A stretch of 8,098 nt of DNA from Bacillota bacterium. Lineage in GTDB: Bacteria; Bacillota; DTU065. A program made the translations under genes and the position numbers. Shown piece by piece: positions 1 through 6,244 of the stretch. Numbering within the stretch: position 1 is the first letter of the stretch; every line of letters starts with the position of its first letter. The notes beneath the pieces are model-generated. The model saw only the letters and a list, made by a program, of their open reading frames with translations. It was not told the DNA's origin and made no database searches. The DNA is taken from the NCBI GenBank assembly GCA_012842235.1, contig DUTE01000133.1, positions 1 through 8,098 on the forward strand, given 5' to 3'.

Positions 1-17
1 CAAAAGAAAGCAGGGCT

Positions 18-39
18 AAAGAGCTAGATTTAGCTCTTT
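18..39 (-). terminator. Hairpin downstream of ytaF, probable terminator
   Basis: A perfect 9-bp inverted repeat (AAAGAGCTA at 18-26, TAGCTCTTT at 31-39) with a 4-nt loop lies 15 bases past the ytaF stop codon. Read on the minus strand it is followed by a pyrimidine-rich but interrupted tail (positions 17 to 1) rather than a clean T run. It is therefore a plausible but not strong intrinsic terminator. Confidence 0.5.
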
Positions 40-54
40 GTGGATATCAATAGA

Positions 55-699
55 TTAGATTTTCAAAAGCTTAAATAGACCAAGTACCACAAGTATAATA
101 CCTGGGACAAAAAAAGAACCTTTTTCTAACCAATACTTAGTAGGCAGTTTGCCAACAAAAAAGCCTAACTTAATTAGTCCTGTTTGCAATAGAGCAACAA
201 GTGGGATAATTAAAGGACTAAAGTCGGCAAGCCCTGCTCCAAATCCTGAGACAAAGGCGTCTAAACCAAGTGCTAACCCTAACAAAAGAGCTTCTTTGGC
301 GTCTATATCTCCCGAAAGATCTAGATCAGCAGTATGGGGTGCTTTTAATATTTTTATAACAATACCAAGTGATTCAAGTTGAATATTTGCAAGCAATGGC
401 GCAGTTTCTAAGTTATAACTTTGTTTTTCAAGATAGTTAAGAAAACCAAGGATTAACTGCCAAATACCAATTAGAAGTAGAATCGTTCCACCAATGATAT
501 TTCCCCATAGTTTTGGCATGATACAAGAAAAACCAGAGCCAATTAACATAGAAATACTCATTAAAGCTGTGGTTATTAGACCTATGATTAAAAGTGAACC
601 AGGGAGTAATTTAGTGTTTTTTAAGCCATATGAACAGCCAACGATAAAACCGTCGATGCTAAGGGCTAAAGCTAACATTAAGATAGGAAATGTGTTCAC
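55..699 (-). CDS. ytaF: Sporulation membrane protein YtaF (MntP-like)
   Basis: This is a 214-residue multi-pass membrane protein of the YtaF family, related to the manganese exporter MntP. Two homologous halves are visible. The first carries LSIDGFIVGCSYGLK (Asp16 in the first membrane helix) and the second carries LGLDAFVSGFGAGL (Asp147). Between them a soluble loop holds ADLDLSGDIDAKEA (residues 124-137), an EF-hand-like D-x-D-x-S-G acidic motif that recurs in YtaF proteins. Residues 161-214 form the last hydrophobic helices. The start is GTG (699-697), supported by AGAAGGTGA (713-705) six bases upstream. In Bacillus YtaF is linked to sporulation; its transported substrate, if any, is not settled, so metal transport is only inferred from MntP. 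The gene is separated from the upstream operon by a large terminator and probably has its own promoter, which I could not identify convincingly. Confidence 0.87.
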   Translation of the reverse strand: MNTFPILMLALALSIDGFIVGCSYGLKNTKLLPGSLLIIGLITTALMSISMLIGSGFSCIMPKLWGNIIGGTILLLIGIWQLILGFLNYLEKQSYNLETAPLLANIQLESLGIVIKILKAPHTADLDLSGDIDAKEALLLGLALGLDAFVSGFGAGLADFSPLIIPLVALLQTGLIKLGFFVGKLPTKYWLEKGSFFVPGIILVVLGLFKLLKI

Positions 700-716
700 T
701 TATATCACCTTCTATC

Positions 717-752
717 ACTAGTAATCTAGTAGAACTGATCACAAGTCTAGTA
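717..752. repeat. Three CTAGTA copies upstream of ytaF
   Basis: CTAGTA occurs at 718-723, 726-731 and 747-752, and the first two also form a small inverted repeat (ACTAG-taat-CTAGT, 717-730). The cluster lies 18-53 bases upstream of the ytaF start codon, in its leader or promoter region. It may be a binding site or chance; no known regulator motif is recognised. Confidence 0.3.
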
Positions 753-809
753 AGGATAATATATTCTTTTAGCCCAAATATCGTTACTTAGGTAAGCCTT
801 TAAGTGGTG

Positions 810-879
810 AAAAAAATAAACGCCAAAGCTAACACAAAAGTGTAGCCCAAGACGTTTAGCTTTTAGCGTTTATTTTTTT
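810..879 (-). terminator. Long inverted-repeat terminator after SGNH hydrolase gene
   Basis: A perfect 14-bp outer arm (810-823 pairing with 866-879) continues, after a small asymmetric bulge, into a further 8-bp arm (AAAGCTAA 825-832 with TTAGCTTT 856-863). The inside holds a tiny ACAC-aaaa-GTGT hairpin. The outer arms end in seven A and seven T, so it can terminate in either direction. It begins 12 bases past the stop codon of the SGNH hydrolase gene and is the obvious end of the MerR-SGNH operon. Confidence 0.85.
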
Positions 880-891
880 GCCCATTGCCTA

Positions 892-1614
892 CTAGCTAAT
901 TAAAGCAAATTGACTTGCATTTTGAAGAAAAAGATAACCAATACTTTTCATAAATATTTGTGCCATTAGTTTGTATCCTTTTTCAGAAGGATGAAGGCCA
1001 TCTTTGCCTATGAGATCTACTTTGTAATCTGGTATATTTTCAAATTCTTGATAAATATCGATTAAGAATAGTTCTCTTTCTTCAGCTACTTCTCGAATAA
1101 CATCTACGTATTGTTTATGGAAGTTAGCAATACCTCCTTTTTGTTGAATATGAGGTGATATGCTATCGCCAAAATATCCCTTGAGAAGAGAAAAGTATTT
1201 TTCTTCCGCTAATGGAGGGGGTGTAAGCAAAATTACGGTTATCTTTTCTTGTTCTAGTTTATCTAAGATACTAATTAAGTTGTCTCGAAACTCGGTAGGA
1301 GTTGCTACAGGTTTGTGGTCTTTATCAGGATAATCACTGACTTCTTTCCAGTTAAAATTGCTATCATTACCACCAATCTCTAAGACCACATAGTTTGGCT
1401 TTAACTTCAAAACTTCGTCTTCTAACTCAAGGCAGGCCTGTTTAGAAATACGTCCATTTACACCTTTGCTTATTACTTCAATACCAAAGGAATCTAAGCA
1501 ATGTCGGCAATACTCCACAAAATTCTTTTTAGTATCGATAGGTTTAGGTGCGTTTTCTTGCCAGGTTTTACCTTTAATAATACTATCGCCGTAAAAAACC
1601 ATCTTGGTTTTCAT
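892..1614 (-). CDS. SGNH/GDSL-family hydrolase (esterase-like), cytoplasmic
   Basis: This is a 240-residue protein with all SGNH hydrolase blocks in order: FYGDSI (block I, nucleophile Ser11), GVNG (block II, Gly54), EIGGND (block III, oxyanion Asn83), and KDGLHPSEKGY (block V, Asp205 and His208 of the catalytic triad). Length and spacing are normal for single-domain members. There is no signal peptide or membrane segment at the N-terminus, so it should act in the cytoplasm on an acyl or acetyl ester. The substrate cannot be read from sequence. The ATG overlaps the stop of the upstream MerR-type gene (ATGA, 1614-1611), and a strong AAAGGAGGT ribosome binding site (about 1632-1624) sits inside the end of that gene. 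The two are therefore co-transcribed and probably translationally coupled. The stop codon TAG is at 894-892. The hydrolase assignment is firm; any more specific name would be a guess. Confidence 0.9.
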   Translation of the reverse strand: MKTKMVFYGDSIIKGKTWQENAPKPIDTKKNFVEYCRHCLDSFGIEVISKGVNGRISKQACLELEDEVLKLKPNYVVLEIGGNDSNFNWKEVSDYPDKDHKPVATPTEFRDNLISILDKLEQEKITVILLTPPPLAEEKYFSLLKGYFGDSISPHIQQKGGIANFHKQYVDVIREVAEERELFLIDIYQEFENIPDYKVDLIGKDGLHPSEKGYKLMAQIFMKSIGYLFLQNASQFALIS

Positions 1615-2252
1615 TGATTATTTACCTCCTTTCTTTTGAGAGAACGGCTATTTTTTTGTATTGTTCGTGCAGACGATTTTAAGCTTTTAATGGCTCTTTC
1701 ATTGTCATTTATTTTTTCTTGAATAGTGTCCATTGCAGTTGTATAGTTCTCATTGAGAGGCTTAAATTCTTCATCAATGGTCTCGGTTATAGATTTTATC
1801 TGTTCAAGGGTAAAGCCAATCGTCTGTAAATCGCTAATGAATTCAATAAAACGGACAGAATTATCACTAAAAAGTCTATAGCCACTGCTTGAAGTTGTGC
1901 TTGGTTGAATTAGACCTTTTTCAATCCAAAAATCTAAAGTACGCCTAGTAAGGCTTAGTTTATTTGCAACTTCTCCAACAGTATAGTAGCAGGTTTTTTC
2001 ATCGACTTTCTTAGTTTGCATACCAGCATAATCAGTTACCTTGAGAATTTTAGCTATGTCATTAAAATTATATCCCAAAGACTGAAGTTGCAATATATGC
2101 TTAATTTCATTTACAACAGCAGCGTTATAAACTGTATCTTCGCTAGTTCCCGATAGAGGTTTGCTGATTAAATTATGTTCATGGAGATTTTTTAGAAAAT
2201 CTTCAGTAATACCAGTAGCTGTAAGTAATTCGTCGACAACAAGAAGGTCCAT
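1611..2252 (-). CDS. MerR-family transcriptional regulator with two tandem MerR-like domains
   Basis: This is a 213-residue DNA-binding regulator. Residues 89-155 form a clear MerR winged helix-turn-helix: YYTVGEVANKLSLTRRTLDFW, then EKGLIQP, the wing SGYRLFSDNSV, and the second helical pair DLQTIGFTLEQIKSI. Residues 3-72 align to the same pattern in a degenerate form: VDELLTATGITEDFLKNLHEHNLI matches the recognition region and LQSLGYNFNDIAKIL matches the second helical pair. The protein thus appears to carry an internal duplication. Residues about 160-200 are polar and helical, as in the dimerising coiled coil of MerR proteins. No separate ligand domain follows and no metal-binding cysteine cluster is seen, so the inducer is unknown. 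The start ATG follows AGGTGGTG (2266-2259). The gene leads an operon with the SGNH hydrolase and probably controls its own promoter. Confidence 0.85.
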   Translation of the reverse strand: MDLLVVDELLTATGITEDFLKNLHEHNLISKPLSGTSEDTVYNAAVVNEIKHILQLQSLGYNFNDIAKILKVTDYAGMQTKKVDEKTCYYTVGEVANKLSLTRRTLDFWIEKGLIQPSTTSSSGYRLFSDNSVRFIEFISDLQTIGFTLEQIKSITETIDEEFKPLNENYTTAMDTIQEKINDNERAIKSLKSSARTIQKNSRSLKRKEVNNQ

Positions 2253-2268
2253 TTAACACACCACCTAT

Positions 2269-2278
2269 ACGTATACGT
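2269..2278. promoter_or_regulatory. Palindrome downstream of the MerR promoter, candidate operator
   Basis: ACGTATACGT is a perfect 10-bp palindrome overlapping a second perfect one (TATACGTATA, 2266-2275). It lies between the predicted transcription start (about 2281) and the ribosome binding site of the MerR-type gene, a position suited to autorepression. The operator role is inferred from position and symmetry only. Confidence 0.45.
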
Positions 2279-2287
2279 TACGACTCC

Positions 2288-2315
2288 ATTATAACGAAGA
2301 TGCTGGATTTGTCAA
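2288..2315 (-). promoter_or_regulatory. Consensus sigma-A promoter of the MerR-SGNH operon
   Basis: On the minus strand TTGACA (2315-2310) and TATAAT (2293-2288) match the housekeeping consensus at all twelve positions and are separated by 16 bp. Transcription should start near 2281, giving a leader of about 29 nt. The 16-bp spacer is shorter than the 19-20 bp spacers at which MerR-type activators classically work. Confidence 0.85.
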
Positions 2316-2687
2316 GCAGAGAAATGTATTTCCTTAACCATCTGAAAAGTAAATGGACATAGATTTCAGTATTCTGTTAGTATAAAGGTAAAGAAAAAAC
2401 AAAAAAGAATATATGGTAGCAAGAAATGCAATAATAGATTCAACTTAAAGATGATCTAACTTAATAGCTATAACTCATACGTAAGGGTGTGAAAAAACTG
2501 TTACATTTTAAGTGTAAAGATATTGCTGTAATTTTGTTACCCCCGATTAATAAGAAGTCACTTAAAAAGCAATTTCTTTTTGGTAGAGTGTTTTTTATCT
2601 TGATAGCGTTAGGCGGTAGATGTTGGGGCTGCAATAAGTTTTCAATTAAAGCCGAGGTTATTATAAACAAATTTTCGCGAGAGCTCC
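2316..2687. other. Intergenic region, no supported gene
   Basis: These roughly 370 AT-rich bases separate two divergent promoters. An open frame of 68 codons starts at GTG 2489 on the plus strand and ends at 2695, inside the ileS promoter. Its only SD-like stretch (AAGGG, 2483-2487) is one base from the start, and I recognise no family, so I do not call it a gene. A short inverted repeat (GAAAT-gt-ATTTC, 2321-2332) sits just upstream of the MerR promoter. Nothing else is evident. Confidence 0.5.
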
Positions 2688-2716
2688 TTGATTAGTTTAC
2701 TAGAAAAGACTATAAT
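2688..2716 (+). promoter_or_regulatory. Sigma-A promoter for ileS T-box leader
   Basis: TTGATT (2688-2693) and a perfect TATAAT (2711-2716) are separated by 17 bp. Transcription would start near 2723, just before the first conserved T-box sequences, which supports the assignment. Confidence 0.8.
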
Positions 2717-2722
2717 TAATAA

Positions 2723-2947
2723 TAATGTTTAAAACGATGACGGGAAAGAGTAGTCAGTGATTACTGTCAGAGAGCTAGCAGGTGGTGTGAAGCTAGTCTG
2801 TATAGCTGATGAAAATCATCCTTGAGTGCATAACTGAAACGAGTAAGTTATGTCGGTTGCCTCCGTTATTGGGCTAAAAGCGGATCTTAAAAGATCAACT
2901 TGGGTGGTACCGCGGGTAATCTCCCGTCCCTTGAGGACGGGTTTTTT
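2723..2947 (+). promoter_or_regulatory. T-box riboswitch leader, tRNA-Ile responsive
   Basis: This is a T-box leader that senses uncharged tRNA and controls ileS. The 14-nt T-box core is at 2901-2914 (TGGGTGGTACCGCG). The antiterminator can be drawn exactly: GGG 2902-2904 pairs with CCC 2928-2930, the 7-nt bulge UGGUACC is 2905-2911, and GCGGG 2912-2916 pairs with CCCGU 2923-2927. The variable bulge base U2908 would pair with discriminator A73 of tRNA-Ile. Stem I carries the usual distal GGTGGTGTGA (2781-2790) and a specifier region GAAAATCATCC in which AUC (2815-2817), an isoleucine codon followed by a purine, is the likely specifier. A further stem is CATAAC 2829-2834 with GTTATG 2847-2852. 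The left boundary is approximate and rests on the promoter. Confidence 0.93.
2923..2947 (+). terminator. Regulated terminator of the ileS T-box
   Basis: CCCGTCC (2923-2929) pairs with GGACGGG (2935-2941) across a 5-nt loop, followed by six T (2942-2947). Its left arm is shared with the antiterminator, so the two structures are mutually exclusive, as expected for T-box attenuation. Confidence 0.93.
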
Positions 2948-2966
2948 ATTTTGGAGGTGTAGCTAA

Positions 2967-5735
2967 ATGGATTATGGTAAAACTTTGCAACTTCCTAAAA
3001 ATATCTTTCCTATGCGTGCAAATTTGCCAAAACGTGAACCTGAAATACAAGCTATTTGGAAGGAAAAGAAGATTTATGAGAAGGTGCAAAAAAAGAATAA
3101 AGAAAATGGAGGTACTAAGTTTGTCCTTCATGATGGCCCTCCATTTGCCAATGGGCACATTCATATAGGTCATGCTCTAAACAAAACCTTAAAGGATATT
3201 ATTGCTAGATATACAGCATTAAGAGGTTATTATTCACCGTATATTCATGGTTGGGATACCCATGGTCTTCCTATTGAACAGGCAATGATTAAGGAGTACA
3301 AGTTGAATCGGCATGCTATAGATCCTGTGGAATTCCGTAACAAGTGCCATGATTATGCTTGTCATTGGATTGAAGTTCAAAAAAATGACTTTAAGCGTCT
3401 CGGTGTCTGGGGTGACTGGGAAAATTCATATATTACTTTAACACCAGATTACGAAGCAGCACAGGTTGGGGTCTTTGGTGAAATGGCAAAGAGAGGCTAT
3501 ATATACAAAGGTCTGAAACCTGTATATTGGTGCACAAGTTGTGAGACAGTGCTTGCAGAAGCCGAGATTGAATATTCTGAACACAAGTCTCCCTCTATCT
3601 ATGTCTCTTTTGATGTTACAAAAGGTAAAAATGTTGTCAAAGAAGGAGATGCCTTTATCATTTGGACAACAACTCCTTGGACAATACCTGCCAATATGGG
3701 TATAGCACTAAATCCAAGGTTTGATTATGTTGTCTTTAGAGCTGAAGATAAACGGTATGTTGTGGCTGAAGAACTTCTAGAAAAAGTTGCTAATGATTGT
3801 GGCTTTGAAAACTTTGAAATAGTAGAGAGAGTAAAAGGCGAAGAATTAGAAGGGATTGTGTGTACTCATCCCTTACTAGAGAGAGATTCTTTAGTTGTCT
3901 TAGGTGATCATGTGACTTTAGAGGCAGGTACTGGTTGTGTTCATACAGCACCTGGACATGGTATAGAGGACTTTGAGGTAGGTCAGGTATATGGTTTGCC
4001 TATTTTTTCTCCTGTAGATGCAACAGGCCACTTTACTGAAGAAGCTAAGCAATATGCAGGTCTTAGTTTAGATGAAGGTAATAAGCAAGTTGTCTTAGAT
4101 CTAGAAAAAAAGGGCCATTTGTTAAATATGCAATGGATTACTCACCAGTATCCAAATTGCTGGAGATGTCACAATCCAGTTATTTTCCGTGCAACTGAAC
4201 AGTGGTTTGCATCTATAGAAGGTTTTAGACAAGAGGCTTTAGATGCCATAGATGGGGTACAATGGATTCCTTCTTGGGGTCGAGATCGTATTAGAAATAT
4301 GGTAGAAGAAAGACGCGATTGGTGTATCTCTCGACAAAGAGTTTGGGGGGTACCTTTACCAGTATTCTATTGTGATAAGTGCGGTAAAGAGTTAATTAAC
4401 GACGAAACAATATCTACAGTACAGACGCTCTTTGCTAGAGAAGGTTCAACTGCTTGGTTCAAATATTCTGCAGATGAGATCTTGAAAGAAGGGACTAAAT
4501 GTCCTGAGTGTGGGAATACCCATTTTCGCAAAGAAAAGGACATTATGGATGTATGGTTTGACTCAGGATCAAGTCATACAGCTGTTTTGAAAGTTCGAGA
4601 TGAACTTTCATTTCCTGCAGATCTTTATTTAGAGGGTTCTGATCAACATAGAGGTTGGTTCCAATCATCACTTTTGACATCTATAGGGACAACAGGTAAG
4701 GCTCCTTACAAAGCAGTTTTAACACATGGCTATGTAGTCGATGATAATGGCCGAAAGATGTCAAAGTCTCTTGGAAACGTAGTTTCACCAAACGAAGTAA
4801 TCAAAAAATGGGGTGCTGATGTTTTACGTCTTTGGGTAGCTTCAGCAGATTATACCTCAGATGTAAGAGTCTCTGATAAGCTTTTGAAACAAGTCTCTGA
4901 GGTTTATAGACGGATCAGAAACACCTGCCGTTTCTTAGTACAGAATCTCCAGGATTTTGATCCTAATAAGGACTATATTCCTTATGATAAATTGACTTCT
5001 ATTGACAAATGGGCACTAGCTAGACTTTTTGAGCTGCATAAGAAGGTTACAGAAGCCTACGAGAGCTATCAGTTCCATGTAGTGTTTCATGCAGTTCATA
5101 ATTTCTGTGCAGTTGATATGAGTGCTTTGTATCTTGATATGTTAAAAGATCGTCTATATTGTGACCAAAAAGACGGTGAGAGTAGAAGAGCAGCTCAAAC
5201 AGTTTTGTATGAAGTGACAAAAGCATTAGTCCCTCTTTTTGCGCCAATTATTCCTCATACCGCAGATGAAGTTTATTCTTATTTGCCAGGAGATAAAGAA
5301 GAAAGTGTCTTTTTGGCAAATTGGCCAGAGTTAAAGAAGGAATACGAAAACAAAGAGATTCTTGAGGAATATGAGAAGAAGCTTGAACTAAGGGATGCTG
5401 TGCTTAAAGTATTAGAAGAAGCAAGGAGCCAAAAGAAGATTGGTCAATCCCTTGAAGCGAAAGTTTGGCTAAAACCACATGATTCAGAGACGGAAAAATG
5501 GCTTAATGAGGTAGTTGAAGAATTGCCAAGGCTCTTTATCGTCTCAGATGTAGCTATTGGGGAATATGAAGGAGAAAGCACTACAGAGTTTCCTGAAATG
5601 AATATTTCGATTGGTTTTTCTTTTGCAGAAGGAGAAAAATGCGAACGGTGCTGGAACTACTCCAAAACAGTAGGGGAAGACAAGGATCATCCTAAAATTT
5701 GTCAGCGCTGTTCTAATGTTTTGAAAAACAGTTAA
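2967..5735 (+). CDS. ileS: Isoleucyl-tRNA synthetase (class Ia)
   Basis: The enzyme charges tRNA-Ile with isoleucine in the cytoplasm. At 922 residues it is full length for the bacterial (type 1) enzyme. The Rossmann catalytic domain shows HIGH at residues 66-69 within DGPPFANGHIHIGHALNK, GWDTHGLPIE shortly after, and KMSKS at 597-601. The inserted CP1 editing domain that clears mischarged valine carries WTTTPWT (233-239) and HTAPGHG (326-332), followed by Asp335 in GIEDF. WCISRQRVWG and DVWFDSGSSH flank a small cysteine pair region (CDKC, CPEC). The C-terminus ends in a zinc knuckle (Cys892/Cys895 and Cys912/Cys915) typical of bacterial IleRS. The ATG at 2967 has GGAGGTG seven bases upstream and directly follows the T-box terminator. 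Expression should rise when uncharged tRNA-Ile accumulates. No anomaly is visible. Confidence 0.98.
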   Translation: MDYGKTLQLPKNIFPMRANLPKREPEIQAIWKEKKIYEKVQKKNKENGGTKFVLHDGPPFANGHIHIGHALNKTLKDIIARYTALRGYYSPYIHGWDTHGLPIEQAMIKEYKLNRHAIDPVEFRNKCHDYACHWIEVQKNDFKRLGVWGDWENSYITLTPDYEAAQVGVFGEMAKRGYIYKGLKPVYWCTSCETVLAEAEIEYSEHKSPSIYVSFDVTKGKNVVKEGDAFIIWTTTPWTIPANMGIALNPRFDYVVFRAEDKRYVVAEELLEKVANDCGFENFEIVERVKGEELEGIVCTHPLLERDSLVVLGDHVTLEAGTGCVHTAPGHGIEDFEVGQVYGLPIFSPVDATGHFTEEAKQYAGLSLDEGNKQVVLDLEKKGHLLNMQWITHQYPNCWRCHNPVIFRATEQWFASIEGFRQEALDAIDGVQWIPSWGRDRIRNMVEERRDWCISRQRVWGVPLPVFYCDKCGKELINDETISTVQTLFAREGSTAWFKYSADEILKEGTKCPECGNTHFRKEKDIMDVWFDSGSSHTAVLKVRDELSFPADLYLEGSDQHRGWFQSSLLTSIGTTGKAPYKAVLTHGYVVDDNGRKMSKSLGNVVSPNEVIKKWGADVLRLWVASADYTSDVRVSDKLLKQVSEVYRRIRNTCRFLVQNLQDFDPNKDYIPYDKLTSIDKWALARLFELHKKVTEAYESYQFHVVFHAVHNFCAVDMSALYLDMLKDRLYCDQKDGESRRAAQTVLYEVTKALVPLFAPIIPHTADEVYSYLPGDKEESVFLANWPELKKEYENKEILEEYEKKLELRDAVLKVLEEARSQKKIGQSLEAKVWLKPHDSETEKWLNEVVEELPRLFIVSDVAIGEYEGESTTEFPEMNISIGFSFAEGEKCERCWNYSKTVGEDKDHPKICQRCSNVLKNS

Positions 5736-5757
5736 TAGTTGTGTACTTTCGAATAAG

Positions 5758-5797
5758 AAAAGAGATCAGGTAGCTTTAGCCTATCTGATCTCTTTTT
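5758..5797 (+). terminator. Intrinsic terminator of ileS
   Basis: A 16-bp stem (5758-5773 with 5781-5796, one G-U pair) closes a 7-nt loop and ends in a run of five T. It starts 22 bases after the ileS stop codon. The A-rich left arm may let it work for the opposite strand too. Confidence 0.93.
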
Positions 5798-5811
5798 ATA
5801 TTTGTATCTTT

Positions 5812-5840
5812 TTGAAACCGTATCCTTACACTAGTATCAT
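5812..5840 (+). promoter_or_regulatory. Candidate sigma-A promoter upstream of the DUF5665 gene
   Basis: TTGAAA (5812-5817) and TATCAT (5835-5840), each 5 of 6 to consensus, are separated by 17 bp. The start would be near 5847, immediately before a terminator-like hairpin (5851-5878). A weaker alternative closer to the gene is CTGATT (5905-5910) with GATAAT (5928-5933), also at 17 bp. Confidence 0.5.
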
Positions 5841-5850
5841 TACTATCTTG

Positions 5851-5878
5851 TTGAGTCACAAAAGACTCAAGGTTTTTT
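5851..5878 (+). terminator. Terminator-like hairpin or operator in the DUF5665 leader
   Basis: TTGAGTC (5851-5857) and GACTCAA (5864-5870) form a perfect 7-bp stem with a 6-nt loop, followed by GG and six T (5873-5878). It lies just after a candidate start site, so it could be an attenuator, a second ileS terminator, or a protein-binding palindrome. The sequence alone does not decide. Confidence 0.5.
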
Positions 5879-5951
5879 GGCTTAAACAAATCAAATCTTT
5901 TTTTCTGATTGAACTCTATGTTTTAAGGATAATCTAAATAGGGGTGGAGCT

Positions 5952-6221
5952 ATGCAGGATGAACAAAAGCACCTAATTGATATTCTTGAGAAACTAGAAG
6001 AAGAATTAAAAAAGATATATTGGGTTAGTGAAAAAAGAACTTGGTATATCCTTTGGCGATATTTTATCGCTGGTGTGGCACGAGGTCTTGGCACAGCAGT
6101 AGGAGCAACAATCATTGCTGCTTTAGCTTTCTACCTAATTGGTGTACTTGCCAGTTTAAATCTACCAATTATAAGCGAGTTTTTAGCTCGTCTTGTAAAG
6201 TTAACTCAATCAAGGCTATAA
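5952..6221 (+). CDS. DUF5665 family small membrane protein
   Basis: This is an 89-residue protein of unknown function. Residues 1-30 are charged and helical (LEKLEEELKKIYW, coiled-coil-like). They are followed by the family's recognisable core WRYFIAGVARGLGTAVGATI (residues 35-54), with one hydrophobic membrane segment at about 40-67, and an amphipathic tail NLPIISEFLARLVKL. The pattern matches DUF5665, small single-pass proteins common in spore-forming Clostridia. The start ATG is preceded by GGGGTGGAG (5941-5949) with close spacing. The stop codon is 23 bases before the start of the TraR/DksA-type gene, so the two are very likely one transcript ending at the terminator after that gene. A sporulation role is only a guess from the neighbour. 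Family assignment is from pattern recognition. Confidence 0.8.
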   Translation: MQDEQKHLIDILEKLEEELKKIYWVSEKRTWYILWRYFIAGVARGLGTAVGATIIAALAFYLIGVLASLNLPIISEFLARLVKLTQSRL

Positions 6222-6244
6222 ATGAGGAGGGTTTTGTTTGCGTT

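Noticed and set aside
149..721. Plus-strand open frames opposite ytaF
   Set aside because: They are antisense shadows of a well-supported membrane protein gene, with no ribosome binding sites or recognisable domains.
721..800. Sigma-A or sigma-E promoter for ytaF
   Set aside because: TATTAT (762-757, minus strand) resembles a -10 element, but no acceptable -35 stands at 16-18 bp. A sigma-E-like reading of ATATT upstream is too loose to call.
2489..2695. A 68-codon open frame on the plus strand between the MerR promoter and the ileS leader
   Set aside because: Its GTG start has an SD-like run only one base away, it shows no recognisable family, and it ends within the ileS promoter. An overlapping minus-strand frame is just as long, as expected by chance in AT-rich DNA.
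5047..5247. Minus-strand open frame within ileS
   Set aside because: It lies entirely inside the tRNA-binding region of ileS and shows no independent support.
6041..6244. An N-terminal extension of the TraR/DksA-type protein in the same frame from ATG 6041
   Set aside because: It lies out of frame inside the DUF5665 gene, reads as low-complexity Cys/Ser/Asn-rich sequence unlike the family N-terminus, and lacks a ribosome binding site. The family start is at 6245.
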